Both the position numbers and the translations under genes were made by a program. This document shows, in pieces, positions 37,393-50,873 of a stretch of DNA of 64,000 bases. The stretch is from contig NC_089551.1 in assembly GCF_040115645.1 (NCBI RefSeq), forward strand, positions 1,116,001 through 1,180,000. The letters are read 5' to 3'. The notes under the pieces were generated by a model. The model saw nothing but the letters and a program-made list of their open reading frames with translations. It searched no databases and was not told the DNA's origin. Numbering within the stretch: the stretch's first letter is position 1; the number at the start of each line of letters is the position of its first letter. The stretch comes from Euwallacea fornicatus (taxonomy: Eukaryota; Arthropoda; Insecta; Coleoptera; Curculionidae).

Positions 37393-39946
37393 ATCGCAAT
37401 CAATTTGAAGCGCAGGCTCATTTAACGAGAGCAAAACAATATGTCACAATTAGATTACCACCATATTGAAAAGACGTCGTGTATTTTGAGCCGCCATCTT
37501 GTTGAGCCATCAAGATGAAATATGTCACTAATTTTAACGAAAAAATTGTTATGTGCGTAGAAGGTATGTGAGCGCTGTGCTGCCATCTTGAAGGGAAAAT
37601 TGCTTATGTTGGTGCACCGCAAAAGAGCTTCGATTTGACCCCTGGTTCATGTTCGGCCTAAAGACTAAAATCTTGTGGTATTTCCCCAAATATTGCAAGG
37701 AGCGGGCATGTTCTGTAGCAATTCGGTTTTAAACGGCAAATATGAGAAATGTCATCAACAATATATGAGCTTTTCAAAATGTTCGCCATTTTAGAGATAT
37801 GTCAAAATTGTGATTTTTTAAAGACTTTGCTACATGTTAATGTGAGGAAATCCTGAAACTCGTTTTTAGGCTCATTCTACTGCCACACTAAAAATTGAAT
37901 TTTCAAGTCCTCTGGCTGCTATATTGCCGCATTGAGTATGACGCAAAGTAGTCGAATAGAGGACGTTTTTTTGAAAATAACCCTAAATTTAAAAAACTAC
38001 AACAGCATAAAATCTTGCACATGACGTCATTCTGTATATTCTATTTTTCTCGGTACCGAAAAATAAACCTAAATGTCATTACGTATTTGTAATGTTGCTG
38101 CAGACATGCGCAAAAAATGTTTAACCGTAAAACTGTCCAACCGACAATCTATTAACCAGAAGAAAAACATCTCTCTGCAAGCAATATAACCCAAAACTAA
38201 CCCGTCCAGTTGACGTTCCAGATGTAACACGTAACGTAAACCGTTCCCGCATCCAATCTGAAGATGAAAGAGTGGGGAAGCGAAACGCGACCACGCCCAC
38301 CAATCGAAGGCGGTCGTCCGCGTGTGACGCCTTGACGTCACACGTGACACTAGCGCCACGCGCGCACTTTCGCGAACTATCGAAGATGACGGTCCGGCTA
38401 TACGGCGTTTGGATGTTTTCGCGCGGTGGAGAGTTTATGGTCAAATACAGCTCTCACTCTTTTTCATTCTCTCTGGTTCGACTTTTTTCTGCTTTTTCAG
38501 GATGATAGTTAAAGCGTGAAAAATTGTCTTGTACATTAGGTAATTGTCGAAGGAGGTTTATTGAACTGGGAGAGATTTATAAATCTTGGTTAAAAAGCTC
38601 TAAGTTGAGATAGTGCAGACGAAGGGATTCCCATAGAAACGGTTCACATTCCCAGCTTATTGTAAATAAACATCCGGTTGTTGCAAGTGCGCTTGTGACG
38701 TCATAAATGTTGCAGCCGGAGTGCGTTATGAGATGCGAGCAAACCTAACTCCCTCTGTCATTAGGTTAGGTCGGGCCGTGTCAAACCACACAAAAACATA
38801 AGTGATCTGGTCTTGTCGATCACGTGCCGTCACTGCGCACGGCTGGTTGCCTATATGGTCTCTCATTGCAAAACCTGCTTTAAGAAAATTTCTCAATATT
38901 CGTCTAATCAGACTTTCTAATTAAGAAAAACATTTTAGAATTAGAAAGTTTCTCGCGTAGGACCATCGCGAAACCAAGAAAACGGGGAGTGTGCGATCGT
39001 TTAGGACCGACCAACCCTCGCGACCTAAATGCCCGACCAATCACTGCTTAGAACAAAAGAATACACTCGGGGTGAAAAGTGTTGCGCCCCCCAACTTCCA
39101 CCGTTGATCAGCTTCGAGACGGCCGGTCGGGGCTCGAGTACAGTCTAGTGCAAAACCATTTTAAGAGGTCGTTTCACGTGTCGCTATTTTGCGACCGTTT
39201 TACGAGCGTTCCTTTAAGATGGCGACGGAACTTTTTGGCAGGTGACAAAATCCCGTAGCCCGTCAAAACCGCCATTTTGATTAATGCGACAGGGCGGCAT
39301 GATAAAAGATCGAGACCTGCCTCATTGAAATTCACAATAAAAGAGCCATTTAGAGCATTTGTAGAGGCAAGTGTAAATGTTATTATTATCAAGGCGTAAA
39401 ATCCCGAATCGGTATTCATGGACGTACAACAATGGAGCCGAATACATCATCGCCACCACTAACCCTTGTGCAGCGGTCGTCCTTTTTTCTATTTACGCTA
39501 CGTGTGTAAGAATGACAATATTATTATGGTAATGGCATTAAGTGTGTATCGCAGACAATGAGACCAACCTGTTGATTCCGTTTTACGGACAACAAAATTA
39601 TTTGATAACAAATAATGGCACAAAGGAGCCCGGCGGTCGGCGTGCGCGACGCTTTTTGTTCTCTCTCGTTTCTGTGGCCTTTTCGAGTTTTCGGGCCGAA
39701 GGAACTATGGAGTTTTGCGGCTTTTAAAGGCCACTTTTCATTGATAAAAATTGGAATTTTGAGGACAGAAACGGCATGATAAACCTGGAAAATGGCGGAC
39801 GGCTGCTTTTGTTCTTAAGACACTCAATCTCGACGAGTATTAAATCTAAGGCGCAGCCCGAACGGAAATGAATGGGGTCTGTCACACGTTTGTCAAGCTG
39901 TCAACTATATACTGCGTTATCTTGGGGAGATGTCGGAAGGTCCGTC

Positions 39947-40303
39947 GCCATCTTGCCGCTCCCGTGGCTTTGTTTCCCACTGCTGCGGCAACGGTGTTGC
40001 TACAGCAGTGAGGACACCATGTCGCCATCTTGGCGGCATGATCAATTTTCCGAGCGGCCGTCGCCATCTTCAAACGTGTATCTATTCCCGAGGTATCGAG
40101 AAACAAATATTTAAGCACCCTCATATCGACTGAATAGGGATATCCCCATCTTGAAGCGCTGCGGAGGCCACATCTAACTTCTAAAGAGATCAATGAAAAG
40201 GTTTTAAATTTTACGATTCTGACAATTCATTCCTTTGCAGGACTATGTAGTCATGGCAGCCATCTTGGAGGAGAACTGCTCAAGTTATGCGGCCGCCATC
40301 TTG
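39947..40303 (+). promoter_or_regulatory. Cluster of GCCATCTT(G), Pho/YY1-like motifs
   Basis: Six CCATCTT motifs, all in the same orientation, at 39947, 40024, 40063, 40146, 40259 and 40295; most have a GCC or CGCC lead. The consensus CCGCCATCTTG matches the known YY1/Pleiohomeotic site. More copies lie at 37494, 37582 and, reversed, 39216. Confidence 0.4.
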
Positions 40304-41968
40304 ATGGAACTCGTTCGATGGCATAATGGAGTTGGCGGAACAGGTTAGCTTCGAGCGATAATTTCCGAATTTTACTACCCTTAACAGGGAGGGTTAAATT
40401 GGGCCCACAGGGCAGCTATTTATCACTACGATTGTGATGACTCCCGATGGATGATCTTTTGGAGAGTTCGCAGGCCGAGGGGGTTCAAGCCGGCTTGCAC
40501 TGCCGTTGGGGGAGGGTGGGGGGGGCAGGTGGGAAAGGACTGTGAGGTGATTTGTTATTCCTCACTTTCGAGCCTAAAACTCCTACATTACCATAAATAG
40601 AGTCTCGAAAATTCTCGAGATCTATGGAAATTTTCCTGTTCCGTTGATGCATTAACCGGAAACGGTGAAGGAATTGACCGTAGTATCTTCGATCGGTCAT
40701 AAAAATTTTGACGGTCAAGATTCCGGCCTTTGGGACCCCGCGTTAGTGTCGAAGAGGGGCCTTAACTAAAAGAACTAAACGAGAATTGCTGCCCGGTGTT
40801 GTTGCAGATTGATATTACTGGTCCCATCGGGACGGTTGTCAGGCATTTTCCAGGAATTCATTACTCTTCAAGTTCGCGAGATATCGGCGATTAAATTTCG
40901 AAAAATGGCGCAAAGTTCGTTTCGCCTGCCGTTCGAGGAGGAAAATGGCTTCCTAACCTTGCATCGAAAATTTGCCCTTTTATTGCAAAGGGCGGATCTA
41001 GAGGGAAGTAGATTTCGAAGCCACTTTTCTCCCTTGGGAGGGACTTTATCCTCGGCTCAGGGTAAAAGACCTTCACCTTAGAACCTGAAAAACGGCGAAA
41101 TTTTCCTGAACATCTCCAGAGGGGCAGGGGGAGACATCTTCTTTGTGCATGAGCGCCGATATCTCGGGATGTAGACGTGATCTAAATTTGAAAAAAACAA
41201 CATCTGAAACCGGGATCCTCTGGATGAGTTCTATCTGAGCCTGCAAAAGTCCAGTTGTGAATCTCTTTTAGTTCCTACAGGATCATTTTCGTGCGGCAAG
41301 CATTTCGACATTAATCCATTGGGGGAACTTATAGTTCTCCTTCCGTCTTCCAGGACATGGTTTCTGGCCTCAAAAAAGCAAACAATTCCAGCTTTAGTGG
41401 CGCAATCAATCTGGATAGAAAGTCCCCTCTTCGACACTAACATGGGGTCCCAAAGGCCGGAATCTTGACCGCTAATATTTTTATGGTCGATCGAAGATAC
41501 TACGGTCCATTTCTACTAATCGTTTCCGGCCATGCATCACCGGGATCGGTATTGGGATGGGCGAAAAGGAAATATTTATGAATTTTCCTGTACGTATACA
41601 CCTCCCTTGAAACGAGGTCGAATATTAAAAAGCTGATGCTTGCACAATTAAGCAGCCGCACAAAACCCCCTCTCGAAACCGATATAATAAAGCCATTGAA
41701 AATAGCCAATCCACCCCCTTTAAGCCTCAAAAACCACTTGAGAAATAGTTCAAATGAGTCATATATTCATTTGCGTGTAACTTTTAATAACCATCATCGG
41801 ATGGGGGTCCGCCGAAGGGTTAATTAATCCCTCCGAACTCGAGTTGTCATGGTCGCAAAATAATTGTCGCCATAGAGCCTATGTAACCCTTCGGTTAGGG
41901 CCCATACCTACATAAATCGATTATATCAGGACATTCGCGTTGGTCAAATATATACTCGTGTACATATA

Positions 41969-42662
41969 CAGGGTGTTTTATAAACATGCTGACAAACTTT
42001 CAGGGGGTGTAGAATACGCATTTAGAACGCATAAAGTTTCATCCGAAATTGCTCCGTTTCCAAGATACAGGGTGTTTAATTTTTCATTAAAAAATAATTA
42101 ATATTTCAAAAACGGCCATGAAATTCTTAGCCTTCGTGTCCTCGGCCACTGCTAAAATAAAATGAAATTAATTTTCCCCGGAAAATTCCGAAAAATCGCA
42201 CTTGGCACCTATGCCGGTTTTTTGGTGGACGCATGATTGAAAAATAGTGTTTTATCATCAGAAAACAGCTACTTGAGCAACGAAACGCTGAGAGGCCTTT
42301 TTTTAAAATTAAGAATTGATGAAATATTATGAAAAAATATTCCTATTAAAAAAAGTCAGCGGCGTACCATTTTTATTCATCAAAAACATCTCGTTGATTG
42401 ACCGCAGACGTCAGTGGTGTAAATGGAAATATCCTACCTACTCGGGGACACGCACATTTATCCTGCCGCAGTGTGTCCCGAATTTCAGGCCCGTGTCTGA
42501 AACCGTTTTTGAAACATTAAAAAAAACCTAAAATTTCATGAAAAATTATGCACCCTGTATGTAGGACATGAAGCGATTTCGAAACTAACTTCATCCGTTC
42601 TAAACACTTGTTTTTATGAGCTCTACATCTCCTGAAAGATTGTCGGCGAATTTATTACCTTG
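41969..42662. mobile_element. MITE with long terminal inverted repeats
   Basis: The left arm (CAGGGTGTTTTATAAACATG, then CTTTCAGGGGGTGTAGAA) matches the reverse complement of the right arm (CTTTCAGGAGATGTAGAG), and both arms contain GATACAGGGTG or CATACAGGGTG followed by TAATTTTTCAT. Arms are about 130 bp, with 430 bp of interior. No transposase is encoded. Confidence 0.7.
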
Positions 42663-42675
42663 TTATATATTTATA

Positions 42676-43976
42676 CAGGGTGTCCCGTAAGTTAACGATG
42701 TTTCTTGAAGGGTGGATGGGCCAACCGAAAATAAGTCGATTTAACTAAACTTGCCTCAGTCCAAAAGATGATAATAGCCGAGATACAGGGTTTTCCGCAG
42801 TGAATTTGCTGCATATTTACTAAAAAGCAAAACAGCAATAATTATTTGAGAATTTATGGACAATACAATTACATGCATCAGATTTAGATGCTTTTTCCTC
42901 TTAAGCAGTTTCTTCTGACGACTTCAATAGGGTACACCTTTTCAAGCAGGAAAAGCGAGAGAAAAGATTTATTTAATCCAGCACATACCGTGACACAAAA
43001 AAGTTTTGGTATTTTCAATGAGTCCTAATGGCTGCCTGTGGCGCCCTCTACAAGATACACCGAAATTGTCGATACATTTTGGAATTGATCATTTCAAGAA
43101 ATTCCCGAATGCAAAATTTTCTGATATTAGTGCGAAGTAGCAGAGACGTGTTAAAGAAAATGTGATTTTTTTTTAACTTTGACACCCTGTATCTCTGTTG
43201 TCACCAACTTTCGAACTCAGGGAAGTTTACTTAAATTATTCCGCTGATGCACCCTTCAAGGGATGTCGTCGGCTTGCGGGGCGGATGATTCCTTGTCACA
43301 TTTTATAAAAAAATGTTTCGATAAACGACGTATGTCCTAACTTGCTTCGTTTTCGTGATACACGGTGTAAATTTTTTTTCCCGGTTTTTCATAAATGTTT
43401 TCGGACATTACGGCAATATCTCGATGCAATTCAGTATTCAGGGGTTTCCCGAGACGAGAAATTCAAATGTGATATCGGTTTTACTGCACTGTGTGAGGCC
43501 TATTATTAAATGTTTGTTAATAAATTAATGTTTCGATGGAATAATGTGCAAACATACATTTAATCGTCGATATCTCGAAAACCATTACTCTGAGAGTTTT
43601 CGACCAAGTATAACTTTTTTGTTTAAAATTGGCGGGGGAACAAGACGCAATCTATTAGAAGTCCAAATACAGGGTCCTAAAAACGTTAGGGAAAATTTGA
43701 CACAAGAACATTACTGCAGGTGGCGCCCCCTACATATTGTGGTAAAACCGACATCATATTTGAATTTCTCGTCTCGGAAAACCCCTGAATGTTGAATTTC
43801 ATCGAGATAACACCCTTACGCCCGAAAATATTTATGAAAAACCAAAAAACAAACTGACACCCTGTATCAAGAAAACGAAGCAAGACAGGACACACGTTTA
43901 TTGTAACTTTTTTTTTCATAAAATGTGACAAGGAATCACCCCTTGAAGTTAATGTTATCATTTAGTAGCCACCCTG
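42676..43976. mobile_element. Compound DNA-transposon structure with nested inverted repeats
   Basis: Outer ends CAGGGTGTCCCGTAAG and, reversed, CAGGGTGGCTACTAAATG lie at 42676 and 43976. Inside are two further inverted-repeat pairs: 42707-42800 with 43170-43262 (TTGAAGGGTG to GAGATACAGGGTG), and about 43258-43500 with 43725-43955 (CTTGTCACATTTTAT to CGAGACGAGAAATTCAAAT, high similarity over about 230 bp). This reads as related elements inserted beside or into one another. Confidence 0.6.
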
Positions 43977-43986
43977 GATATGTATA

Positions 43987-45130
43987 CAGGGTGTCCCATT
44001 AATACCGATTATTTTTAATAATGCAAAAAAACGAAATATCCACTTGAAAAGTACAGATGTTTTTGTTGCAACATAGAGGTTATTAATGGAACGCAATATC
44101 CCGTAAAAGGTCCCTTCGCGACTGGTGGCAGCTGTTGATTTTTTGACGAAATTTTCCGTATCGCTTCAGCGTGCTGACGGCTCGGTTTCATCAATAGCGC
44201 GTTGTATCTCGTCTTTCCATTCAGGAATTGATCTTCGGTCATTGGCGCACACCTTCCCTTTCGAAAAACGCGAAAGGAAAAAAAATCTAACGGTGTCAAA
44301 TCCCGCGATGACGGCGGCCTCATCACGTCGCCGCGGCGCGACAAAATTCACCTTTGAAATTCCTTCTCCGACCATTCCATGGTTGAGTTCGCTGTGTGGT
44401 AGGTTGCGCTGTTCCGTTGAAATCGCGTGTCTATGTGATCCATTGCGGTGGTTTGAGTCCAGAAAGAGTTGGTTGTTGTCTCAGGGCAGCGATAACCGTT
44501 GATGGGCGCATTGCCAGCCGTTTTCTCACAAGAACGGTCCGATGACTTCGCCAATCCAAAATGCGCAACAGTGGCGCTCGTGGTGGATGCTTGGAACGGC
44601 AGATTCTAAGCTTTCCAGGTGCTGGAACCGAAGTTCTTAACAGCCATTAAGTCAATCAGAAAGGGCGATATTCTTCGAAAAATCGTCATCGACTTGTTGC
44701 TCTGACGTCCATTTTGTGCGCGTTCGGCGCCGCGCACGGTATGTCGGCTTCAGATGCTGCCTACTGAATCTTGTGAGCTTGGAGATGCAGATTTTAAGTC
44801 AAAATCGGCCGTAAACTGCTTCGCGATCATGGACAGGTCTCTCCTGGGTTTGAACTGATCTAATCGCTTCAAATTACCCGATAAATAGGGCCGCTGTACT
44901 CTGAGAAAGCCCTTTCCGGTGACCGTAAACTCCACATTTTTGAACCCTCTTCGCGAAACTCGCATCATTTTGATTGTGGATTTTCGCTTCGATGCGTCGT
45001 GCGTTCGCGTAATTCCCGATAACTTAACCTCAATGTTTACAGCTGATAGCTGTCCAAATGCAACGCTGCGCCAACGACGCCAGACAAATGACGGTGAACT
45101 CAGAACGACCGGTCTCAATGGGACACCCTG
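43987..45130 (-). mobile_element. Decayed Tc1/mariner-type transposon
   Basis: Terminal repeats CAGGGTGTCCCATT and, reversed, CAGGGTGTCCCATTGAGACC lie at 43987 and 45130, each flanked by TA, giving 1,144 bp. The minus strand carries broken pieces of a DDE transposase. Confidence 0.75.
44015..45118 (-). pseudogene. Mariner-like transposase remnant
   Basis: Minus-strand fragments in different frames show the C-terminal signature SSRDLTPLDFF (family: PxSPDLxPxDFFLWG) near 44.3 kb and SIPEWKDEIQRAI near 44.2 kb. The usual continuous frame of about 350 codons is lost through frameshifts, so it cannot make an intact enzyme. Confidence 0.7.
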
Positions 45131-47348
45131 TATCGGTGAATGAAAAGCGATATTTACGGTCGGGCACAGGGACGTTTTCTCTAGTATTCCTGCCCGTAAT
45201 AAATCTTATCAATTACACAATAAACGTGAAGTACCCGGATGTAAATAATGCGGGATGTCGTATAACGTCGAATCCGAAAAACTCGCATCCGACATCGTTA
45301 ATCAACAAAAGAACGAGATTTTTCTATTGTCACAAGTCCGAGAGTTGTCACAGGACGTCGGCTCAATTAAAACATAATAAATGGTAAAGAGGAAACGGCC
45401 ATTTTAACGAAACTCCGAATTGTTATTAGTTTTCATTGTGTGTTTTTTCGAATGTCACACGATCTGTTTGTTTCGTCCATTTACATCATAAAAGGCCTAA
45501 TCGGGGCTAGTTTAAGTTTTCAGTGGGCGACAACCGCGGGCCCAATTCTCGACTTATTATCCGACGTCGAAATGCGAAAACTCCCAGATAGGACTATCGA
45601 TGAACCATGAGGTTACCTAAAAGGGGACAAAATCCTCCTGCGTTCACACGCGGGCGCCCCCTCTCTCCGCGAAGCTGCTCTACCTCTTTATGAAGAAGAT
45701 TCGGAGTTTCCTCCCAGAGAAAGGTGGCTCCGTCCCTACTTATTGCCAGTGGCGGATCCAGAGTTAGGTGAGCGTCGGTGCGACGCAAAGTCAGGATATT
45801 CTCAACACGCCCTGTATATGGGGAATTCGTCGCCCGGTGCGTCCCAGGTAATCTTATGGTTGCAACAAGCACTGGTACAGCCGAACGCAAATAGTCCCTG
45901 AGTTTACCCCAGGCGGGGTAGCGGGGTCTCGTTGGCTAAGGACTAAAGAAAGCACTTTTCTTACGCCCCCCACCAAAAACTTTATCAATTTGTCATTCCA
46001 GTTTTAAGCCTTCAAGTCTCGACAAACATAATAAATCAGGACCCTCTCACTCTCCCCCGAACAGAACACCGATATGGAAATATATTTCATAAGCGCTAAA
46101 ACTACACGGGAATACAAAGTATCGGGCAAAGTTCCTTATGGAGTTAAGTTTCCAAAGTTTTCGACTCGAACTTTATTGGCGGACTCCGATGTACGACCTC
46201 AATTCGCGTTTGTTGTGCAAAGAGCAGGTTGTCAATTAATCGAGCCGCTAGATGGTGCCACTTGACAATGACGACTTTCGGCCCAACTACCGGGAACGTG
46301 ATGTGATGACTTCGCAGCGCCCTCTCAGGTAGTTAAATCTACGATTAGTCAATGTGTGGATGGTCTTTGCTCTGGGCGTTAAAGTCGGGATAATCTCTGC
46401 GCTGTTTTTCCCCGTCGGCCCGTAATCGAGCGGACATTTTTCACCATTAACGACCATTAGAAGAGAAAGAAACAAGCTCATTACCATCGGCCGGTATACG
46501 CAGATACTTCCAGTCCATTTCTCGTGCTGATGTGCTGATATTCCCGCATCGGGCGGGGCTATTAATTTATCTTTTACAACTACCGAAATTAATTTTCGGA
46601 GTCACATCCATAACGCGGGATGACGTGAATGCAGGTCCGATAAATTATGCAGCCAACGGCCACGGACGCTTATTACGCCCTGTACACTCCCGTCCGACTG
46701 GATCAATCATTAACGCGTTTGTACGTCTCTGTTTGACGAGCGGCAGCGACGGCCATGTTGATGAAAACAGATTAGCTTTGGTCGGGTTTAGCGTGATTTA
46801 TTAGTTTCTTCTAAATATTTTTTAAATGGGAGTTTAGCCTGACGCTGATGACCGGACAAATGCCAGCGTGGATGGTTTTCGATGGGAGCGAATTGTTCGC
46901 GCTTTGGGCCTCGGTAAATTCCGAAAACTCATAACTCACGAGGACAAGAACTGGTGATTAACAACGTTAACCCACCCATCGACGGCAAAGAAACCATGGC
47001 AACTCGCGAGCAAACAAATGCGAGCACCCGGCACACGAGGTTCCATAGAGAATGTGACATTAAACCTCGCATTCTTTAAGGCCTGTTGCGTTGGGGCCTT
47101 TGAAAAATCAAACGTCGACGGAGCTCAATTTGCGAACGATTTTGTACGTACGGCAGACGCTCGATAGCGTAAACAATCTGTACGCTGGATGACGTAGACA
47201 AAGCGTACGCTCGGTGACGCGAAAGCAAAAAAATCGCGTTCGTTTAAAAACTTCAATAACCCTGTTCAAAAACAGCTTATTCATTTACGCGGGCTGAATC
47301 GCAGAATATTTTTCTTCTAATTAGAAAATACTTACCACTACTATGTTA

Positions 47349-47845
47349 TATACAGGGCGTGTCAGTTTGAACGCGCTTAACTTTAATGGCGCATAAGGTG
47401 TGCGGAAATGATGCCAATTTGCTGTATAAACGGCAGCTAGAGGGGGTTCGAATTTAATTTAAAAAATGGAAAATATTAAATCTTTTTCAAAGGAACTAGA
47501 GATTCTTCTACGAAATTTTGGAGGTGTTGACTGTTATAAACGACGCATAGTTTCTACTGGGAAAAAACATTTTTCGCCTTTCCAGTGGCGCGCCCACCTC
47601 CCTGCTGGGGGGCACTATTTCGGAAAAAGTGGTGCGCTACTGGCATTGCTGAAACTAAAAATTATTCTCGAATTTCACGTTTAATTCTGGAAAGATAGTC
47701 CCTCCCGAAATATTTCGGCCCGACCCACCGTTTCCAAGTAAAAAATTTTTCATAATTTTACCGTTTGTGTGGCAAACTGACGCCATTTTCGGACGTTCAA
47801 CACGCTATTACACTGACGCGGATGAAAGCGCAAACACCCTATATA
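47349..47845. mobile_element. MITE-like element, about 500 bp
   Basis: Ends are TATACAGGGCGTGTC at 47349 and, reversed, TATATAGGGTGTTTGCGC at 47845. The interior shares GGTGCGCTACTG and AAAAATTATTCTCGAAT with the repeat at 10.99-11.06 kb. Confidence 0.55.
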
Positions 47846-48520
47846 TGACCATCGAACATTTCTTTAATAAATCGATTATTATTTGAATCACGTTTCACTT
47901 TGTTTGAATTAGTTCACATTATCGAGCGTCTGTCATAAAGGGACTTCTTAGTGCGCAGTCGACCGAAAACGTCCATTAAAAAGTCCCATTAACGCGCCAT
48001 TTTTTCATTTTGTTAATTTGACAAATAGGCCGCGTTAGTTGTTTGCGGGTGTAGTGTCTATGACCTCACGTGCATGCGTTTCCGGTGACCCGAACGGACC
48101 CTAGTGACTAGCGCGATTGTAAGAAATATAGACAAGTATGACTTGGAATTTTCGCCTAGAAACAATTGGTCATTCATAACTAAATTAACTACAACGGTGG
48201 CATGCGAAATTCGACAGCAGACAGAAGTGTTACTTGTAGCTCACACTGACAGCTGATGTTGCAATTGTCACTAGTCAGTAGTGACATTGTTACTCCAAGC
48301 CAATGACGCGGAGAAGAGGGCGTTTTCCCGGTCCTATTGTTTAAACGAAAAGTCCCCAGGTCTACGTTGTCATAGATATGTCATACCCCCAGTCACATGA
48401 TCAATAGCGGTAATTTTTCAAGGCTATTTTTGACATTAGAAGTTTTCAAGCACGGATGCTCAAAGCAATTGGAGTGACTTGAGAAAGTGCATCTGCATAC
48501 ATATGCGTATAAGCTGTCCA

Positions 48521-48564
48521 ATCGTTAATCGCCGTCATTCATGCACTTGTTCGTTAATTGCTAC
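48521..48564 (+). repeat. 44-bp conserved element, copy 1
   Basis: It matches 50830-50873 at 37 of 44 positions; six of the seven differences are transitions. It contains two GTTAAT homeodomain-type cores and GCCGTCATT. Confidence 0.65.
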
Positions 48565-50829
48565 TTTCTGCGTTCCGGATTTTTGACTGATTGATTCGGG
48601 TAGGAGCCCAATCGGGCGCAATAGTACCAAAGGAAAAGCAAATCGCAATATCGTATGGGATTGTCCTAGTTAGATGTGCGTACAAATGGTACTGTGAATT
48701 GTGAGATTTGGCAATGAGCAGGCGCTTACGTCACCTTCGGGCAGCACCAAACACGTTTGGCAATTAATCATTTTCCATTATTAGGTAAGCGACGTTGCGG
48801 CAGTACCTTTTGCCATTGTACGCACCTTGGACTGTGATTAGAGGAATCCGCTCGTCAGGTTTTGGTAATAGATTTCTCGCACTAGTCCGGGAAAAACGCG
48901 GCGAAACCACCCGAGGAAGCGGCGTTGCCGAATTCGCCGCTACTCACGAGCAGCTGCCGCTGAAGAGTGAAAACGCTGCGCTTCGGGTCTGATCCCACTG
49001 GACTATCAGCAACTGCTGCAGATGGACATACACAACACACAAGAGGCATGAATCGTAATTGTGTGGTTTGAACGGCTAAACTCGTGATGATCGTTTGATG
49101 ACTTGTGCCTTTAGAGGCGGCAATAAAAGGCATTCCACGACTTCTTCGGATTCTGCCCGGGCCCGCTTCTAATTGCGATCGTTCGGCCCTTTAACACTCG
49201 AAAACCCGGCGAGTATTGAAACAAAATATGCCCTTGTTCCCAATCTAAATTCTCGAAAACAAGCCCTTTTATACACATCATCCGTCTATACCTACGTCGT
49301 TATTTATGTTTGATCTTAAAGCCGTCTTTACAATCGGAAAGAGAGAGAGGAGAATTCCGACCGCAATTATAAAGGGCTGGTGCTCGATTTCACTTGAGCA
49401 AACCCAAACAAGTCCACAGAACGAAATTAAAAGCCCTGCTTAAAGATAAGTTCACATGATAATTTGAGATGTTGTTTTCACTGATTTTATTTTACCTGGT
49501 GGTTCTCACGGGGGCGGATCTCGGGCAGCAACGCGCCACCGAAGACCCCCAATTCCGCAGAAGAGCCTCTTGTCCTGGTGCGATGCACGGTCCTCGCAGC
49601 CTCGCCCTAATAAAATGCACGTTTAATAGTGTAAATTGAATCGAAAATCAAGGCTATGACTCGATGATGAGGACCGACGGTGGTGACCTCAAATCCCTGC
49701 TAAGGGCCGGATCCCACCCCCCTCGACGAGGGGTGAAAGCCCGAGGGAGACCAAGGGCTGCGCTCGCCTGTTTACATCCTATCGCATACTTATAATGCGA
49801 CAGTTGATGAGCGCGGCAATATGCTCCGATATTTAATCGGAGTCCCCACGGCCACAAGGGGTAGTTTAATAACTTAGGAAAAGATATTTAGGCTCCGGCT
49901 ATTATTGCTGGTTTTTGCGCCCTTAGAGCGTCGCGTCGGAGCGGGCGGGGGGAGGTGACAAAGTTCGATTTCTCACGAGCGATTTCTCATTGAAACGATC
50001 ACGTTCGACGGTAACAACTTATCAATTCCGGAGTGAGTAATGAGTCGTAAAACGAGCGTTTAAACGCGGAAACGCGTAAATAATATAAAAATTCGCGACA
50101 CTCTTCCAGTCATTACGTAGGAAACTGCTTTGCATAAAGATCGACGATATCGGGCCATAAAACCCCGTCGCGAGTTCTGAATTATACACAATCGAGCACT
50201 TATTCCGATTTTGGTTTATTTTCGAACAAAATTAGTATTGATTTACGTCGACGTTCAATGGGCTACCAGTTGCTTCTTGCTAGAGAATTTTCAACGGAGC
50301 ACAATGGCCGACGGTTTATTCGGGACAGTAATTTCGATTTCATTCATTACAATTAAAACAAACGTCGCGAATCGGGAGCGGCAACCCGGAATCGCGACTC
50401 ACCGTTCGAACTCATAATACGACGAGTGTCTTAGCGATCTTTGCTCGTCGGTTATGCAACGCATCATCCGCGAAGGCGCCGAGTCAAGCCCCGTGGGCGA
50501 CCGATTTCGGTGCACTCGCGAGTTCGATCTCGCCGGTCCACGTGCCGTGACGGTCCGACTGGATGTCTCGCTTCGAGCAAATGGAGGTAGTTCTGCGCTA
50601 ACGTGGAGCACCCCCTTATCGCTACCTCGGCGGGAAAACTCGCTTCCTCAGACTCAACCAGAAAGATTAACAAATAAATCCTCGATCCCTCTCGATGGCA
50701 CTTAATGAGGTTTCCTATCGGCAACGTGGTCGGCGGTACGCCCTTTGCTCAAATTTATGTGTCGTGGACATTAAGAGCCACGAGAGCGAACCTCGCCGAT
50801 TAGCCTCACGTGACCTCATTGATGTTTCG

Positions 50830-50873
50830 ATTGTTAATCGCCGCCATTAATACACTTGTTTGTTAATTACTGC
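50830..50873 (+). repeat. 44-bp conserved element, copy 2
   Basis: Same-orientation copy of 48521-48564. No similarity was seen in the flanks, so the unit itself appears to be what is kept or duplicated. Confidence 0.65.

Larger units (their letters stand above)
29230..41964. other. Non-coding interval, 12.7 kb
   Basis: No coding region supported on either strand. It contains a solo CAGGGTGGCCCA transposon-like end at about 33.37 kb, poly-T at 35.4 kb, and motif clusters at 37.0-37.4 and 39.9-40.3 kb, listed separately. Confidence 0.45.

Noticed and set aside
42316..42531. 71-codon ORF at 42.3 kb
   Set aside because: It lies in the interior of a MITE and shows no protein similarity.
44125..44502. 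125-codon plus-strand ORF
   Set aside because: It is antisense to the transposase remnant inside the mariner-like element.
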